Below are positions 19,345 through 28,200 of a DNA stretch of 64,000 nucleotides, in pieces. Under the pieces are notes generated by a model. It did no database searches and was not told the DNA's origin. It saw nothing but the letters and a program-made list of their open reading frames with translations. The translations under genes were made by a program, and so were the position numbers. Source of the DNA: Ruminococcus hominis (GTDB lineage Bacteria > Bacillota > Clostridia > Lachnospirales > Lachnospiraceae); contig NZ_JACOPE010000001.1 of assembly GCF_014287355.1 (NCBI RefSeq), forward strand, positions 2,790,001 through 2,854,000, written 5' to 3'. Position 1 is the stretch's first letter. Each line of letters opens with the position of its first letter.

Positions 19345-19764
19345 CTACGCCAGATTTCCCGGACCAAATCCTTGTGGCATCAACTCACGCAAGGTATAAA
19401 CATCATAATGTTCTTTGTCCAATGCAAGTATCACCTGAAATGTATCCGGATTACAGAATTCCATCATGACTTGTCTGCATACTCCGCAGGGAGCTGCATA
19501 TTCTGTCAGAATTCCTTCCTTTCCACCAACAATACAGATTGCATCAAATTCGTGCACCCCCTCACTGACTGCCTTGAAAAATGCGGTGCGTTCCGCACAG
19601 TTCGTTGGTGTGAATGCTGCGTTTTCAATATTGCATCCAGTATACACCGTTCCATTTTTTGCCAACAATGCTGCCCCAACTTTAAAATTGGAATACGGCG
19701 CATAAGAAAATTTTAGTTGCTCGATTGCAGTGTCGATTAACTTCTCAATAACTTGTTTCTCCAT
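19345..19764 (-). CDS. cdd: Cytidine deaminase
   Basis: The protein has 139 residues, the standard size of small zinc cytidine deaminases. It converts cytidine or deoxycytidine to uridine in pyrimidine salvage. The zinc motifs are CAE (in NCAERTAFF) and PCGVC (APCGVCRQVM). The ATG at 19764 has GGAGG 8 nt upstream. A longer frame reaching 19914 only translates palindrome copy 6 and is not part of the protein. Confidence 0.96.
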   Translation of the reverse strand: MEKQVIEKLIDTAIEQLKFSYAPYSNFKVGAALLAKNGTVYTGCNIENAAFTPTNCAERTAFFKAVSEGVHEFDAICIVGGKEGILTEYAAPCGVCRQVMMEFCNPDTFQVILALDKEHYDVYTLRELMPQGFGPGNLA

Positions 19765-19811
19765 TTGTTTTTCCTCCAGATAAAATAATGCTATACAAAG
19801 TATATCTCGAA

Positions 19812-19898
19812 GGCCAATAGGGACGGAGTTAGTGGCTTTTTGTCTGTGCAAAAAAGCCACTAACTCCGTCCCTAAATGGCTCCCCGTCCCTAAATGGC
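19812..19898. repeat. GGGACGG palindromic repeat, copy 6 (with an extra half)
   Basis: A full palindrome has GGCCAATAGGGACGGAGTTA arms. An additional half arm CCCCGTCCCTAAATGGC follows. The outermost bases give the ATT-TAG that ends the SpoU methyltransferase frame at 19890. Confidence 0.8.
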
Positions 19899-20732
19899 TC
19901 CCGCCAACTGCCAAAACGCTACCGCACTCGCCGCTGCCACATTCAACGAATCGACTCCATGCGTCATCGGAATCTTCACGGTATAATCACAATCGGCAAT
20001 GGTCTCGGTTGCCAGACCGTCGCCTTCCGTTCCGAGTATGATTGCCAGCTTTTCTTCCTGCATCAGTTTCTCATCATCGATTCGGACAGAATTATCACTA
20101 AGTGCAAGAGCGGCTGTCTTGAATCCCATCTTGTGGAGAATATCAATTCCTTCTTCCGGCCAGGAACAAGAGTTATTCACAAATGTCCATGGAATTTGAA
20201 AAGTTGTCCCCATACTAACACGAATTGCCCTCCTGTAAAGTGGATTACTGCATCCGGACGTAAGCAAGATTGCATCAATATTCATCGCCGCCGCAGAACG
20301 GAAGATTGCACCGACATTCGTCGGGTTCATCACATTTTCTAAAATAGCAATCCGTCGTGCATTCTTACAGATGTCTTCTACTTTCGGCAAATCTCTGCGA
20401 TGCATTGCGCACAACATTCCTCTTGTAAGCTGAAATCCTGTAAGCTGCGTTAACACTTCAGATTCTGCTGTATAAATCAGAATTTCATTCAACTGTTCTT
20501 CACTCAGTCTTTCTATGATACATTTCGCTTCCCCTGCAATCTGTTTTTTCTCAACCAACGCAGAAATCGGAACATACCCTGCGTCCAGTGCCCGTTCAAT
20601 TACCTTTGGACTTTCTGCAATAAAAATTCCTTCTTCTGGTTTATCACGATTCAAAAGCTGTGCCTCTGTCTTTCTTGCATAAATATCTAACTCCGGTGCT
20701 TCAAACTCTGTAATCTCAATAATATTTACCAT
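19890..20732 (-). CDS. SpoU/TrmH-family RNA 2'-O-methyltransferase
   Basis: The protein has 280 residues. It should methylate a ribose in rRNA or tRNA using S-adenosylmethionine. The three knot motifs are present: NPTNVGAIFRSAAA (motif 1), IILGTEGDGLA (motif 2) and IPMTHGVDSLNVAAASA (motif 3). An N-terminal substrate-binding domain precedes them. The target RNA is unknown. The ATG directly follows the stop of the DUF218 gene, indicating translational coupling. The last codon and stop derive from palindrome copy 6. Confidence 0.92.
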   Translation of the reverse strand: MVNIIEITEFEAPELDIYARKTEAQLLNRDKPEEGIFIAESPKVIERALDAGYVPISALVEKKQIAGEAKCIIERLSEEQLNEILIYTAESEVLTQLTGFQLTRGMLCAMHRRDLPKVEDICKNARRIAILENVMNPTNVGAIFRSAAAMNIDAILLTSGCSNPLYRRAIRVSMGTTFQIPWTFVNNSCSWPEEGIDILHKMGFKTAALALSDNSVRIDDEKLMQEEKLAIILGTEGDGLATETIADCDYTVKIPMTHGVDSLNVAAASAVAFWQLAGAI

Positions 20733-21506
20733 CTAATTTTCTCCCCGATGATTCAAGTGTAATACTTTTCTGACCTGATATTTCATCTCTGCCAGATATT
20801 CCCGAAACATATTGTTCGGCATGTAAAATGCAGACGAATCTGCCGCTATTCCATATATATTTTCTATTTTTTGATTTTTTGCAATTTGCAATGCCCGATA
20901 TACATGAAAATTATTTGTCACAAGTCCGATTGTCGCCTTCTTTTTAATATATTTCATGCTGTTGGCAATGTTTTGCTCTGTAGTCTTCGACTTATCTTCC
21001 TTGATAATCCTATCTGATGACATGCCCTGCTCGATCAGATACTTTGCCATACCTTCTGCTTCTGAGTACGGCTCATTATATCCTTGTCCACCGGATACAA
21101 TACAAATCGTCTTCGGATTTTCATTCATATATTCCAAAGCCTTGTCCAAACGGTATTTGAGCACAATGCTTGGACCACTTTCTTTTACCTGTGCACCAAG
21201 TACAATAATATAATCCAGGTTTTCTTTTTCTTCTGTCGCTAAGCTACTGATAATACATCCTTCTACAATAATAAATGATGTCATCCCCAGTGCAAAAATA
21301 AGCAGTATCCCCCCACGTGCAACCATTGGAATCTTGTCCCATATTCCACAGTAAATTCCGATTCCCATCATAAGAAAAACGAGCGCCATCCCAAACCAGA
21401 CAAGGAAAAATTTTGTTCCGGACCGGGTTGCCTGTATCATAATTCCATACAGAAAGCACAGTATTCCAAATACTCCTAATATTCCTGCTATTATACTTTT
21501 TATCAT
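20733..21506 (-). CDS. DUF218 (YdcF/SanA-like) membrane protein
   Basis: The protein has 257 residues. Three hydrophobic segments lie at about 3-23, 30-50 and 58-85. A DUF218 domain follows from about 95 (DYIIVLGAQVKESGPS, IVSGGQGYNEPYSEA, TEQNIANS). Members of this family occur in envelope maintenance and some act in vancomycin sensitivity, but the biochemical role is unsettled. I choose the ATG at 21506 with AAAGGG upstream. The TTG at 21539 lies inside the preceding SseB-like gene. Confidence 0.85.
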   Translation of the reverse strand: MIKSIIAGILGVFGILCFLYGIMIQATRSGTKFFLVWFGMALVFLMMGIGIYCGIWDKIPMVARGGILLIFALGMTSFIIVEGCIISSLATEEKENLDYIIVLGAQVKESGPSIVLKYRLDKALEYMNENPKTICIVSGGQGYNEPYSEAEGMAKYLIEQGMSSDRIIKEDKSKTTEQNIANSMKYIKKKATIGLVTNNFHVYRALQIAKNQKIENIYGIAADSSAFYMPNNMFREYLAEMKYQVRKVLHLNHRGEN

Positions 21507-21522
21507 GTTTTTTCCCTTTATT

Positions 21523-21954
21523 TTAAGCTTTTGCCCCAAGTATCACCTGAATCAGGTTTTTATCCAGCATTATCGTCCGATTCCATGGATTTAAAATAAT
21601 ACCTTGGATTTTCTCTACTTGAAGCACTGTTTCAAACAATTTGTCTATATCTGTTAAAAATGTAGACTTCACACTGTCTCCACCTTTTAATTCTTCTTCA
21701 AAACTTGTAAATGCCGTCCACCAGCTCTGTCCGTCCGATGTCTGAACCGCCTGGATTTGAATTTGTTCCAGCCCCTTCGGTGGCTCTACCGCCAGAATCA
21801 CCTGTCCTTTTTCTTTCATTCGTCTGCGGATTACGGTCAATGTATGTGCCAGCATTTCCTGCGTACTTTCTTTTTGCAATCCTAAAATTGCTTCCTCAAT
21901 TTTCTCATTTCCCTGTAATCCCTCATCTACCTTTGAATTATCCTGCTTTGTCAT
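21523..21954 (-). CDS. SseB N-terminal-domain-like protein
   Basis: The protein has 143 residues. The SWWTAFTSFEEELKG segment and the closing ILNPWNRTIMLDKNLIQVILGA are typical of the SseB N-terminal domain. This is a widespread small cytosolic domain without a defined activity in Firmicutes. It is upstream of and close to the DUF218 gene. No signal peptide or membrane segment is visible. Confidence 0.75.
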   Translation of the reverse strand: MTKQDNSKVDEGLQGNEKIEEAILGLQKESTQEMLAHTLTVIRRRMKEKGQVILAVEPPKGLEQIQIQAVQTSDGQSWWTAFTSFEEELKGGDSVKSTFLTDIDKLFETVLQVEKIQGIILNPWNRTIMLDKNLIQVILGAKA

Positions 21955-22035
21955 ATTACTTCCTTTCTCTTTCTATTTCTATTCATTGTGCTTAACAAAA
22001 AGCTTATCGTATTCTCTATCATTTTGTATTTTATA

Positions 22036-23418
22036 TCATTTTGCCTGTGCTTCCCGCATCATTCTCTCTCGTCCTTTTGCATGTACCTGTTTTCGTACAA
22101 AATAAAAGCATATTACCTGCATTACGATTGTAAGTAACCAGGATGCCGGATAAGAAATAAATAAAAATTCCAGTGATCTATGTTGTGGGAACAGCATAAA
22201 TATCCACACAATTCTCGTTCCGACTGTACCGATAATAGATAGGATCATCGGCACACCTGAACGCCCCATTCCTCGCAGCGCTCCCGGAAACAAATCCATA
22301 ATTCCACACAAAAAGTAAGTAACTGTTGTCATTGATAAAATTTCCAGACCACACTGGATTACTTTCGGATCTTCCGTATAAACCTTCAATATTTCTGTTC
22401 CAAATGCATAAGAACCACAACCGAGGATTCCTGATATAACAACTGATAAAATCAAACAATTTATCAGCACCCGATCCATACGTTTATATTTTCCAACACC
22501 ATAGTTCTGGCTTGTAAAGCTCATACATGCCTGTGTCACAGCATTAACGGAGACATATAAAAATCCCAGAATATTATTTGCCGCTGTATAACCGGCCATC
22601 GCTGTCGAGCCGAAGGAATTGACGGATGACTGTAACAATGCATTTGAAAAATTGATAACTGTACTCTGGATTCCGGCCGGAATTCCAACTTGAAAAATCT
22701 GTCTTAAATATACTTTCTGAATTCTTAATTTAGAAAATCTTAATTGATAGCAGCCTTCAGATTTATACAGACACCGAAGTACTAAAATACAGGATATTAA
22801 CTGCGAAATGACTGTTCCGATTCCAACTCCGGCAACACCCATGTGGAAAATAATTACAAGGATCATATTTAATCCTGCATTTGCCACACCTGAAATAATC
22901 AAAAATATAAGCGGACGTTTTGTGTCTCCGACAGCTCTTAAAATGGCCGCACCATAGTTATATAACATAAAAAATGGCATTCCGCAAAAATAAATCCTCA
23001 TATAAAGAGTAGATAACTCTATTACATCAGAAGGCGTTCCCATCAACTCCAATGCCAATTTTGCCAACACCAGTCCCACTACTGCCATTATAATTCCACT
23101 GATCAGTGCCAGTGTGATTGCTGTATGTACCGTTTCCGACATTTCTTTTTCCTTGCCGGAAGCATAAAATCTTGCTGCCAGTACATTTGCCCCAAGAGAG
23201 ATTCCAATAAATAAATTGGTAAATATATTAATCAACGCTGTCGTTGAACCGACCGCAGCCAACGCCTGACTTCCACTAAATCGTCCGACAACAACAATAT
23301 CTACCGCATTAAACATCAACTGCAAAATACCAGAAAGCATAAGTGGAAGTGAAAATGATATCAGCTTATCCATAATAGAACCATTACACATATCTATCTC
23401 GTATTTATTTTTCTTCAC
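22036..23418 (-). CDS. MATE-family efflux transporter
   Basis: The protein has 460 residues with about twelve membrane helices, the normal MATE size. It should export drugs or metabolites using a sodium or proton gradient. The N-terminal PLMLSGILQLMFNAVDIVVVGRFSG is a clear family signature. The start is GTG, supported by AAAGGGG nine bases upstream. It is separated from the upstream NSS transporter by a terminator. The substrate cannot be told from sequence. Confidence 0.93.
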   Translation of the reverse strand: MKKNKYEIDMCNGSIMDKLISFSLPLMLSGILQLMFNAVDIVVVGRFSGSQALAAVGSTTALINIFTNLFIGISLGANVLAARFYASGKEKEMSETVHTAITLALISGIIMAVVGLVLAKLALELMGTPSDVIELSTLYMRIYFCGMPFFMLYNYGAAILRAVGDTKRPLIFLIISGVANAGLNMILVIIFHMGVAGVGIGTVISQLISCILVLRCLYKSEGCYQLRFSKLRIQKVYLRQIFQVGIPAGIQSTVINFSNALLQSSVNSFGSTAMAGYTAANNILGFLYVSVNAVTQACMSFTSQNYGVGKYKRMDRVLINCLILSVVISGILGCGSYAFGTEILKVYTEDPKVIQCGLEILSMTTVTYFLCGIMDLFPGALRGMGRSGVPMILSIIGTVGTRIVWIFMLFPQHRSLEFLFISYPASWLLTIVMQVICFYFVRKQVHAKGRERMMREAQAK

Positions 23419-23514
23419 AGTTCTCTACCCCTTTTCTTTAAATTAAATTCCGTATTATATTATGGTACAAAAAAACAGTTAAAGCAAGTATGTGTGAAAC
23501 ATTGAATAAATTTG

Positions 23515-23555
23515 TAAAAAGAGATATTGCATCGCCTCTTGCTCTGCAATATCTC
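23515..23555 (-). terminator. Terminator after the NSS transporter gene
   Basis: An 11-bp perfect stem (GAGATATTGCA, 23521-23531, with 23545-23555) is followed by a run of U in the minus-strand RNA. It closes the transcript that may begin at the NRPS locus. Confidence 0.85.
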
Positions 23556-23562
23556 CTTTTTC

Positions 23563-24903
23563 TCACCCGATTCCACCAAGCAATGCTCCGGCTACCAACG
23601 CCAGAAATGCTAATGGAACCAGCACATATTTTCCGACCGGAACAAACCATCTTCCAATCTTCTTATCTCTGCCTTTGTTTACTGCCTGCAAAGCAAACTC
23701 TTCTCCTGCAATCCAGAAGAACATGATTGCTGACAGCATTGCACCAAGTGGACAAATATAAATTGAAACTGCATCCATCCACCCTGAAACGATTCCCTGA
23801 ATAAGCAGTGCAACAGCGCATCCGATCACTGCGATCACACCAACTGCCGAGAATCTTTTTAATCCGAATTTTTCCTGCAATGTTGCTACCGGAGCTTCAT
23901 ACAGATTAACCAGCGAACTCATTCCGGCAAATAATACACAAAGATAGAAAATGATTCCTACAAGCTTACCGCCCGGCATTCCGTTAAATACGTTGATCAA
24001 ATAGATAAACATAAGTCCCGGACCGCCTGAAGATAATTCAGCTCCGCCGACTGCCATCCCCGGAATAATCACAAATGCTGCGAGCAATGCTGCCATTGTG
24101 TCAAAAATCGCTACATTTCTTGCAGAACTCACCAAATCCTCTTCCTCACTTAAATAAGAACCATATATCACCGTTCCGTTTCCTGCGATTGAAAGCGAGA
24201 AGAATGCCTGTCCGAATGCATATATCCATAACTTAATATCTAACAGGCCTTTTGGCTCGATTGTAAATATATAACGATAACCGGCCTCTGCTCCCGGCAA
24301 TGTGAAAATATAAATTCCAAGCCCTAAAAACATGATAAACAAAAATGGCATCATGACTTTATTCGCCCGCTCAATTCCTCCTGCGATTCCAAATGCCATG
24401 ATAACGGCTGTCACGATCACTGCAATCACCAGCCACAAATTGTTGCCAAAGACTTTTGCTGTACTTCCGAACATTCCACCGATTATGTCCATGTCCTGTC
24501 CCATTGCTGCAACTTTACCGGTCAATGCCAGAAATGCATATTTAAAGATCCAGCCAACTACAACCGTATATCCAATCGCCAGTGCAAACGACCCAAGGAC
24601 CGGCAAAACACCGATTATTTCTCCCGGCTTTCGCTTTCCTGTCCGCATCTGCGTACACGTTCCAAATGCTTTGATCGGTCCGCCTTTGGCTGCACGTCCC
24701 AATGCCATCTCTTCGATCACACCGGAAGAACTAATCAAAATTACAAATAAAATATATGGAATTAAAAATGTCATACCGCCCCAGTCAGATACCATATATG
24801 GAAATCTCCATATATTCCCCATACCGACTGCTGAACCAATACATGCTAAAACAAATCCTGTCTTACTTTTAAAACCATCCCTCTCATGACTTTTATGTTT
24901 CAT
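23563..24903 (-). CDS. Neurotransmitter:sodium symporter (NSS) family amino-acid transporter
   Basis: The protein has 446 residues with about eleven membrane helices, as in bacterial LeuT-type carriers. The N-terminal GFVLACIGSAVGMGNIWRFPY holds the unwound TM1 that binds sodium and substrate. It should import an amino acid with sodium. Its start lies only 39 bp after the STAS gene, in the same direction, with no terminator between. It may therefore be the last gene of the NRPS operon, supplying a building block. That link is inference from spacing. Confidence 0.93.
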   Translation of the reverse strand: MKHKSHERDGFKSKTGFVLACIGSAVGMGNIWRFPYMVSDWGGMTFLIPYILFVILISSSGVIEEMALGRAAKGGPIKAFGTCTQMRTGKRKPGEIIGVLPVLGSFALAIGYTVVVGWIFKYAFLALTGKVAAMGQDMDIIGGMFGSTAKVFGNNLWLVIAVIVTAVIMAFGIAGGIERANKVMMPFLFIMFLGLGIYIFTLPGAEAGYRYIFTIEPKGLLDIKLWIYAFGQAFFSLSIAGNGTVIYGSYLSEEEDLVSSARNVAIFDTMAALLAAFVIIPGMAVGGAELSSGGPGLMFIYLINVFNGMPGGKLVGIIFYLCVLFAGMSSLVNLYEAPVATLQEKFGLKRFSAVGVIAVIGCAVALLIQGIVSGWMDAVSIYICPLGAMLSAIMFFWIAGEEFALQAVNKGRDKKIGRWFVPVGKYVLVPLAFLALVAGALLGGIG

Positions 24904-24942
24904 CCTCTGTATCCCTTCTCACCTGATTTGTAAGCACATGTC

Positions 24943-25242
24943 TTATTTTTCAATATCAATTTTCTGATCAAATCCTGTAAGACTGAACACATCAAAGACT
25001 TCGTCAGACACATTTATAATTTTAAATCCGTCCTTATTCTGCATCTTTTTGTATGCGGCAATTACTTGCCGCAGACCTGCTGATGAAATGTATTCAAGCT
25101 TTGCGAAATCAAATACAAGACTTGTGATCTCGTCTGTAAGCTTTGAAAGTTCTTCTTCTAACTGTGGGGCTGTCTGTGTATCCAGCCATCCTACAATCTC
25201 CATTGTTGTTTTCGTCCCATCTGTTTTACTAATAATTTCCAT
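24943..25242 (-). CDS. STAS-domain anti-sigma-factor antagonist
   Basis: The protein has 99 residues and is a single STAS domain of the SpoIIAA/RsbV type. The conserved phospho-acceptor is Ser54 in EYISSAGLRQV, at the position of SpoIIAA Ser58. Such proteins are switched by a serine kinase of the RsbW/SpoIIAB type, and unphosphorylated they free the kinase's partner. It lies 17 bp downstream of the NRPS gene. The transporter at the head of the operon carries a matching kinase-type domain, so the two may form one switch. Confidence 0.9.
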   Translation of the reverse strand: MEIISKTDGTKTTMEIVGWLDTQTAPQLEEELSKLTDEITSLVFDFAKLEYISSAGLRQVIAAYKKMQNKDGFKIINVSDEVFDVFSLTGFDQKIDIEK

Positions 25243-25259
25243 GAATTTTTCTCCTTAAA

Positions 25260-28200
25260 TTAATCAAAAAATGTAAGTCTGTCCAGTGCCTCAATCGCAC
25301 TTTCAAGATATCTGTCATCTGTAATAGGCCATTTGTAACCTAATCTGTAAAGAATCTGTGATGTAAATCTATTGCCGTAATCCAGCGTATAGATTTCATT
25401 TTCATTGTGTGACGTGTATGCGATAAGACCTGAAACAGCATCAGAATCCTGTCCTGTTTTTGCAAATTCTTTTACTGCAGTCTCAAACTCCTCGTCTTTT
25501 ACAATATCGATCTTAAATCCATGTTCACGCATTGCATAGATCAAATCTGACATAAAGATATGATGGCTGTTGCATGCATGGAATACGGTAAATCTTCTGT
25601 CCGTCTGTACCAGATTCAAAACTGCAAGTGCTGTAGAGTCGATCGGTGAAAATTCTGTCACTTCATGCATACTTCCTACCGGGAATTTTCCAACTGCTTT
25701 ATAACCTCTCAGGCTTCGCAGGAAACCGTTTGTAATAAAGTTAATCTGGAATTCACCATCGGAATCTCTGCTCATAAGATTACCTACACGGATGATCTTT
25801 CCGTCAAGACCATCTGCAACCGCTTCAAGTACAGCTCTTTCTGCAATAAATTTTGTACGGATATATTCGTTTGTAATGTTCTGTCCGATGTATAAATCAT
25901 TTTCACAGAAAACTCTCGACATCGGCGGTACGCCGTCTGATCCTTCACCACTGACTGAGACTGTTGATATCTGAATCAGTCTACGTGCATTATTTTTACA
26001 TAAATCAATCAGATTTTCTACTCCTATTACATTTATTTTTTCAAGAACATCGCCTGCCGCAAAATGTTTTACACACGCTGCACAGTTAATTAATGTCTGG
26101 AATTTGTATTCTGCTAATCTGTCGACATCTTCTTTTGATGTAATATCTCCGTCCACACATACGATGCGCTTTTCAAACATTTCTTTGTACGGATTATCAA
26201 AATAATACATCAACATATTCATCATTCGTTTTTCCGGTGATTCATATGAGCCTTTGCGTACAAGACAATAAACCTTTCCGTCATAATGATCCAGATATGC
26301 CTTCAAAATATGTATTCCAAGGAATCCGGTCGCTCCTGTGATCATGATATCTCCGATTTTTTCTTTTGTCACAAGGTCAACATTTTCTTCGATATTTCCA
26401 CTTATCACACTTTGTATTTTATTATAGCTGTAATTTGAAAATTCATTGCCTCCTGTAGTATCTTCCACTGCTTCATCATTTCCAAGCATTGCAGAAAGCT
26501 CATGCACTGTAGGATATTTGAAAATATCTGCATATACAATACCGATATTCTTTGACAGACACATGATTGCCACCTTTGATGCAGTAAGAGAAGAACCACC
26601 CAGATCAAAGAAATTATCCTCGATTCCTACTTTATCAATACCAAGTGCTTTCTCAAAAATACCGCAAAGCTCTGTCTGAACAGCTGTAACCGGTTCGACA
26701 TAGCTATTTCTTTCTACACTCATCTCTGGTTCAGGAAGTGCCTTTTTGTCAATCTTGCCCCCCGGTGTTACAGGCATCTTATCAAGATGAACAAAGAAGG
26801 ACGGCATCATATAATCCGGGATAAGCGGCTCTAAGAAGTTTTTCATTTCTTCATCGGAAATGCTTACGCCCATATAGTAAGCAACAATATATTTATTACC
26901 GCCTTTTTCAATTACTTTGGCAGCCGCATTTTGAACAGAATCATATTTCACTATCGCTCCCTCAATCTCGCCAAGCTCGATTCGATATCCTCTGATTTTT
27001 ACCTGTGAATCGATTCGACCGATGTATTCTATGTTTCCGTCTCCTTTCATGCGGACCATATCTCCGGTTCTGTAAAGACGTTTATCTTCCTCGCAAATTG
27101 AGAATGGATTTTCAACAAACGCTGCGGCTGTTTTTTCTGGAAGATTATGGTAGCCTCTTGCAATCTGTCTTCCTGCATGACACAGCTCACCCGATGCGCC
27201 TACCGGAAGTCTGGTCAAATCTTTATCTACGATATAGCTTCGGATATTTGTCTGCGATTTTCCAATCGGTATATTTTCATACTGCTTATCAACGAAAAAT
27301 TCTGTTGATGAAACCGTATTTTCTGTTGGTCCATATCCATTGACCATCTGATAAGTACGATTTCTATAATGTTTGAATTTCTCACCGCCAAGTGTTGCAA
27401 AGCGAAGTGCCGGAGCTTCTTCCAGTAATTCTGTCACCAGTTCTCCAATCTGCGTCGGAATCGTAAGGGTCGTAATATTTTCTTCTCTTACAAACTTCGC
27501 AACTGCAACCGCATCTTTTCTGATACCTTCCGGTAAAATGTACAGCATTGCCCCAACGGTAAGTGGAGCGAACAAATCCACAACCGATGCATCAAAGCAA
27601 AAGCTTGCAAACTCTGCAACTATAAAATCAGGTGTCATTTTCCTTGATGAAACAAGATATTCTATCAGATTTAATAAATTTCTATGCTCGATCATAACAC
27701 CCTTTGGCTTTCCGGTTGAACCTGAGGTATAAATCATATACGCCAGATTTTCCGGCTTCGGAGGAGTAAGTTCTACTGAAAGCTCAAACTCTTTTGCCTC
27801 TTCTGCCACTTCATCAAGACTGATGATATTTTTATCATAAAATGCAACCAGATCACGATACTTGTTTACTACAAGCAAATTCTCTGCTCCTGAATCTGTC
27901 AGCATATATTCGATCCTGCTCTGCGGATACTCCGGATCCAGCGGAACATATGCACCACCGGCTTTCATAACCCCTAGATAAGCAACTGTAAATTCTTTTG
28001 TTCTTCCACACAAAATACCTGCAACTTTTTCTCTTCCAACTCCATTTTCTGTAAGCTTTTGTGCAACATAATCGGACATTCTATCGAGTTCTTTGTAAGT
28101 GAGCTCTCCAAATTCATCCTTCACCGCTGCCTTATCCGGATATTTTGTAACAGTCTCTTTAAACAGTTCAACAAATGTTTTTCCTGCATGCTCCAGAACA

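Noticed and set aside
19765..19914. N-terminal extension of cytidine deaminase
   Set aside because: The extra 50 residues are the translation of a GGGACGG palindrome, and the ATG with GGAGG at 19764 fits the family start.
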